This document shows positions 6,494 through 8,624 of a stretch of 8,624 nucleotides of DNA, in pieces. Below the pieces are notes generated by a model. The model did no database searches, had not been told where the DNA came from, and was given only the letters and a program-made list of their open reading frames with translations. The stretch spans positions 1 through 8,624 of the forward strand of contig CAYTTC010000117.1 of assembly GCA_964440525.1 (NCBI GenBank), in the 5' to 3' direction. Numbering within the stretch: position 1 is the stretch's first letter; every line of letters starts with the position of its first letter. The DNA is from DASWJZ01 sp964440525 (GTDB taxonomy: Bacteria > Pseudomonadota > Alphaproteobacteria > Rhizobiales > Afifellaceae). The translations under genes and the position numbers were made by a program.

Positions 6494-6512
6494 TGTCCAG
6501 TTACTTCGGCCG

Positions 6513-7297
6513 TCACCGGAAGGCCGTCGCGATCCTGGGTCGACTCCGCGACGCGCGAGCCTCTGCAACAATTCTCCTCGTGCCGGTGCTCGGGGACGTG
6601 ATCGGCGGCGCCGCCGCAGCAGCCGTTTCCGCTAGGCCCGCAACGTCGATCACCGAAACCGATCCATCCTCGACGTTGGCGACGAAGAGTTCCCGTCCGT
6701 CGGGGCTGAGCCGCAGCCCATGAGGGTAGCGGCCAGTCGCGATCGTCTTCACCACTTCGCGTGTGCCTAGATCGATCACGGAAACCGTGTTCGATTCAGA
6801 ATCCGTCACAAAGACGCGTTTACCCACCGAGATCGGGAATGACATGGGCCGGGTGATGTCCGATGTCGATCGTCGCGACCGGCCCCTGATCGATGGCATC
6901 GATCCGCAGGATGGCCAGACGGCCGCCAGGTTCTTCGCCGGCGGTTGCCGACGCATCCCCTCCCATTGCCATCTTGGAATCCGCGGGCTGGCCAGGCATC
7001 GTGCCCTCGGCAGCCATGCCGACGCCGACCACAAAGACCAGACCGGCTTCGGCGCTCACGTCGACATTGTGCGGCATGATCGGCAGGCTGATCGATCGCA
7101 CGTCGCCCGACTGAAGATCGATGCGACTGAGGCTCGCGCCTTCTTCATTCGCGCTGAAAGACCAAACCCTGGCCAAGCGTCGGTTCAGCCGCAACGTTTC
7201 GGATAAGACCCGCGCCGACGGCAGCCGCGACGATGAGTCCGACAAGGGCGCGCGAAAGTACCGACGCTGCGCGCTGCGCTCTAAGGATCATTGACAT
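6513..7297 (-). pseudogene. YVTN beta-propeller secreted protein, two frameshifts
   Basis: Starting at the ATG at 7297 (TTGGAG seven bases upstream), the gene encodes an export signal (RALVGLIVAAAVGAGLIRNVAAEP). The frame must lose one base in the C run at 7167-7169 to continue as VWSFSANEEGASLSRIDL, and again at 6823-6825 to continue from HVIPDLGG into KRVFVTDSESNTVSVIDL. Propeller repeats are clear: SESNTVSVIDLGTREVV, then PHGLRLSPDGRELFVANVEDGSVSVIDV. Such YVTN/YncE-like proteins are periplasmic beta-propellers with binding or scaffold roles. A linker rich in Met, Gly and Ala (GMAAEGTMPGQ...KMAMGG) may bind metal. At about 230 residues it is shorter than most family members, so the 3' end may also be damaged. 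Both shifts are extra bases in G runs on the coding strand, so sequencing error is possible. Confidence 0.75.
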
Positions 7298-7675
7298 GAT
7301 GAATCTCCAACAGATTGCGTTTCGACCGGCGCCGCAAGGCGCCGCAGCTCAATCGCTATCCCTGGAGAGTCGGCGGGCGCAGCGGGGGCGCGATCGTTCG
7401 GGAGGTCGTGGCAACCGCAAAATCAGGCATCGCTGGCCGACGCAATTGAACGCGATTTCACACCGCAAGTCGCAAAACGCCGTGACAATGCCCTCGCCTG
7501 CGATGCTGCATGCGGGTGTTGCTAAGCGGGCGGCGCGGCGAGCACCGGTGAGGCCGCTTTATAGGAGATCAGTTACCGGGGCTCCCCCGGCTGGTGCTGG
7601 TTGGCAGCAGCCGGAGAAACGACTGGTAGTTCTCGAGAACATCAGCCTGCTGTCACTGCGCGTTCAGTGCTATGC
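7298..7675. other. Intergenic region with palindromes
   Basis: No supported gene. The stretch separates the propeller gene from the small-protein gene and should hold the promoter of the minus-strand cluster. Three inverted repeats stand out: 7327-7344 (CGGCGCC-GCAA-GGCGCCG), 7587-7614 (CCGGCTGGTGC, six bases, GCAGCAGCCGG, one mismatch) and 7629-7640 (GTTCTCGAGAAC, perfect). The last two lie downstream of the small gene and could act as its terminator or as operators. No T-run is present. Confidence 0.45.
7327..7344 (-). promoter_or_regulatory. Hairpin or operator upstream of propeller gene
   Basis: A perfect 7-bp inverted repeat (CGGCGCC and GGCGCCG) flanks the loop GCAA. It lies about 30 bases before the ATG of the propeller gene, in its probable leader, where it could be an mRNA hairpin or a repressor site. 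The regulator is unknown. Confidence 0.3.
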
Positions 7676-7888
7676 TCAGTGAGCGGCTGTCTTGCTCTTG
7701 GTATGCGCATCTTTGCAGCGGTCGTGCGCGGTTTCCGAAAGCTTCATGGCCTTCTCTGAGCACTCAAGGGCGGCTTTATTGTCACCTTTTTGGTGACATT
7801 CTGCCGCCGTCCGATGCATTTTTGCCGCCGATTCATGGGCTTCCGCCGCCTTCGTATGGCTGGTCGCTGGCATGTTGGTCGCTGGCAT
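7676..7888 (-). CDS. Small Ala/His/Lys-rich protein
   Basis: A 70-residue soluble protein of low complexity rich in Ala, His, Lys and Glu: AAEAHESAAKMHRTAAECHQKGDNKAALECSEKAMKLSE, ending in HDRCKDAHTKSK. Small proteins with repeated A-x-x-H units are found in rhizobia and relatives, and the KGDNKAALECSEKAMKL part resembles one TPR-type helical hairpin; I know no function. It should be all-helical. Three Cys and several His could bind metal. The start is firm: GAGGGAG lies seven bases before the ATG at 7888. The first ten residues hold a duplication (MPATNMPATS) caused by a 13-bp direct repeat. A FixK/FNR box lies about 200 bases upstream. No frameshift is seen, in contrast to several neighbours. 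Confidence 0.75.
   Translation of the reverse strand: MPATNMPATSHTKAAEAHESAAKMHRTAAECHQKGDNKAALECSEKAMKLSETAHDRCKDAHTKSKTAAH
7861..7888 (-). repeat. Start-codon direct repeat
   Basis: The 13-bp unit TGGTCGCTGGCAT (plus strand) occurs at 7861-7873 and 7876-7888, a period of 15 bases. It duplicates the start codon and the next codons in frame, giving MPATNMPATS. This is a small in-frame tandem duplication. Only the first ATG has the ribosome binding site at standard spacing. Confidence 0.8.
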
Positions 7889-8090
7889 ATTGATACTCCC
7901 TCGATCTTTGTTGCTTCGTTAAAGACAAGTGTGTCCGGGTGCGTGCATGCATCCTGCTTGGCAGATACATTACGGAGCAGCGAAGGCTCAGTGCCGCCCG
8001 CCTCTGACCAAGTGTCTCTGGCGTCCTAGCCATGACGGTCCTACTTGTGACTCTACAAATCGATACTGCCGCATTGTGGCGCCGCCCGCT

Positions 8091-8104
8091 TTGATCTCGA
8101 TCAA
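8091..8104 (-). promoter_or_regulatory. FixK/FNR-type operator
   Basis: TTGATCTCGATCAA is a perfect match to TTGAT-N4-ATCAA, and one more base on each side (C and G) extends the symmetry. On the minus strand a -10-like TATCGA occurs at 8065-8060, placing a transcription start near 8053, about 44 bases from the centre of the box, close to the usual arrangement for FNR-type activators. This would drive the small Ala/His-rich gene (start 7888) with a leader of about 165 bases. On the plus strand no -10 is seen at the right distance. The direction is inferred. Confidence 0.7.
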
Positions 8105-8298
8105 GAAAACTCCGGCTGACGATGGTCGTCGTTCGTCACGCGTTGATTGTCTGTGGGAAAATCGCGCCAATACCCAGCGCCGCGTTGGTCCTGGCGATCG
8201 AGGCTGCCGGATCGGGCTCGGCCTTCGTGATTGCCCGAACGGCATCCCCGGCGCGTCGTATCTTTCGCCAGACCGGCTTGGCGCGGTAGTCTGGCCCG

Positions 8299-8323
8299 CC
8301 CCCTCACCGGGGGAGAGGTCCCC
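8299..8323. repeat. GC-rich palindromic element
   Basis: CCCCC-TCACC-GGGGG (8299-8313) overlaps a second possible stem, GGGGA-GAGG-TCCCC (8310-8323), so two alternative hairpins compete. The string CCCCTCACC...GGGAGAGG resembles dispersed intergenic palindromes that are common in rhizobia and other Proteobacteria. It lies just before the glycoamylase start. Function is unknown. Confidence 0.45.
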
Positions 8324-8343
8324 TTCCGACTACGGTTGAACCC

Positions 8344-8570
8344 ATGATCACCAGACGGCCGGTCAATGAAGCGGAACTGGAGACGCTGCAGCGCGAAACC
8401 TTCGACTATTTCGTGCACGAGGCGAACCCCGCCAACGGGCTGATCATCGACAAGACCGCGGCGAACTGGCCCTCCAGCATCGCCGCCACCGGGCTGGCGC
8501 TCGCCGCCTATCCGGTCGGTGTCGAGCGCGGATCATCACGCGGAGCGTCGCGGTAGAGCGCACGCTGACC
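8344..8570 (+). pseudogene. Glycoamylase-family protein, truncated N-terminus
   Basis: The first 62 residues match the N-terminus of glycoamylase-like (glucoamylase-family) proteins: ELETLQRETFDYFVHEANPANGLI, IIDKTAANWPSSIAATGLALAAYPVGVERG. After VERG one base is missing near 8531; restoring it continues as IITRSVAVERTLT, in agreement with the usual ITRxxAVERTL. The family's catalytic region (about 400 more residues) is absent, because similarity ends exactly at 8570. Full proteins act on beta-glucans or related sugars. The start lacks a good ribosome binding site. The gene is doubly broken by a frameshift and by the element beginning at 8571. Read as is, the frame closes at 8556. Confidence 0.75.
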
Positions 8571-8624
8571 TGATCCTCCCCCATTGAAGTGGTCCGCCCT
8601 GATGTATGGCTTTGAGCCAGAAGG
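8571..8624 (+). mobile_element. Probable insertion-sequence left end, partial
   Basis: Coding similarity to glycoamylase stops at ACC (8568-8570), and the next bases, TGATCCTCCCCCATTGAAG, look like an insertion-sequence terminal repeat: it opens with TG and carries a C run followed by a GGTCC motif, as seen in IS3-like ends. The element runs off the right edge, so neither the transposase nor the other end can be seen. Its family is not established from this window. Confidence 0.45.

Larger units (their letters stand above)
7889..8343. other. Regulatory intergenic region, 455 bases
   Basis: No supported gene. The stretch contains the ribosome binding site of the small-protein gene, the FixK/FNR box at 8091-8104 and a GC-rich repeat-like hairpin at 8299-8323. 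A plus-strand frame at 8122-8289 could encode a 55-residue hydrophobic peptide (MVVVRHALIVCGK...), but it has no ribosome binding site and I recognise nothing in it. Confidence 0.4.

Noticed and set aside
8122..8289. 55-residue plus frame just after the third FixK box
   Set aside because: Its ATG is only 18 bases from the box, closer than an activated promoter would allow, and it lacks a ribosome binding site.
1..8624. tRNA, rRNA, CRISPR array or replication origin
   Set aside because: I looked for cloverleaf ends, rRNA-like motifs, regularly spaced repeats and iterons and saw none.

Overview
This is GC-rich DNA that looks like an accessory stretch of an alphaproteobacterial genome, probably Hyphomicrobiales and perhaps Bradyrhizobium-like. 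That placement is an inference from the high-GC codon use, the gene families present (SPW-repeat membrane protein, DUF2933 protein, isoprenylcysteine-methyltransferase-like protein, glycoamylase-family protein) and FixK/FNR-type operator sequences. The sequence does not prove a species.

Left part (1-2190). A FixK/FNR box at 422-435 precedes a small SPW-repeat membrane protein (500-865), which ends at a perfect 16-bp hairpin. Next comes a gene-poor stretch with a Sel1-repeat C-terminus (1118-1216) and an IS256-family transposase fragment (about 1435-1653).

Central part (2192-7297), almost all on the minus strand. This is a cluster of envelope and metal-related genes. In transcription order: a YVTN beta-propeller secreted protein (two frameshifts), a His-rich DUF2933 membrane protein, an isoprenylcysteine/phospholipid-methyltransferase-like membrane enzyme, a multicopper oxidase reduced to its Tat-signal N-terminus, a small secreted protein of unnamed family, a Gly/His-rich YHS-domain membrane protein (one frameshift) and an FAD-dependent oxidoreductase with a C-terminal Cys cluster. 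A cation diffusion facilitator fragment lies on the plus strand between the secreted protein and the YHS gene. Multicopper oxidase, CDF and YHS families point to copper or another divalent metal, but the oxidase and transporter are broken, so the island looks partly decayed.

Right part (7298-8624). An intergenic region rich in palindromes, a small Ala/His/Lys-rich protein (7676-7888), a second perfect FixK/FNR box (8091-8104), and a glycoamylase-family gene that is frameshifted and then cut at 8571 by what looks like an insertion-sequence end.

The strongest unifying signal is regulatory. Three TTGA-N6-TCAA sites (422-435, 4011-4024, 8091-8104) are the only ones I find in the window, and each lies upstream of a gene or gene remnant. 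This suggests a low-oxygen (FixK/FNR) regulon overlying a metal/envelope island. A second theme is the density of single-base frameshifts. The three minus-strand extra-base cases all fall in G runs, so sequencing error must be excluded before calling the genes dead.
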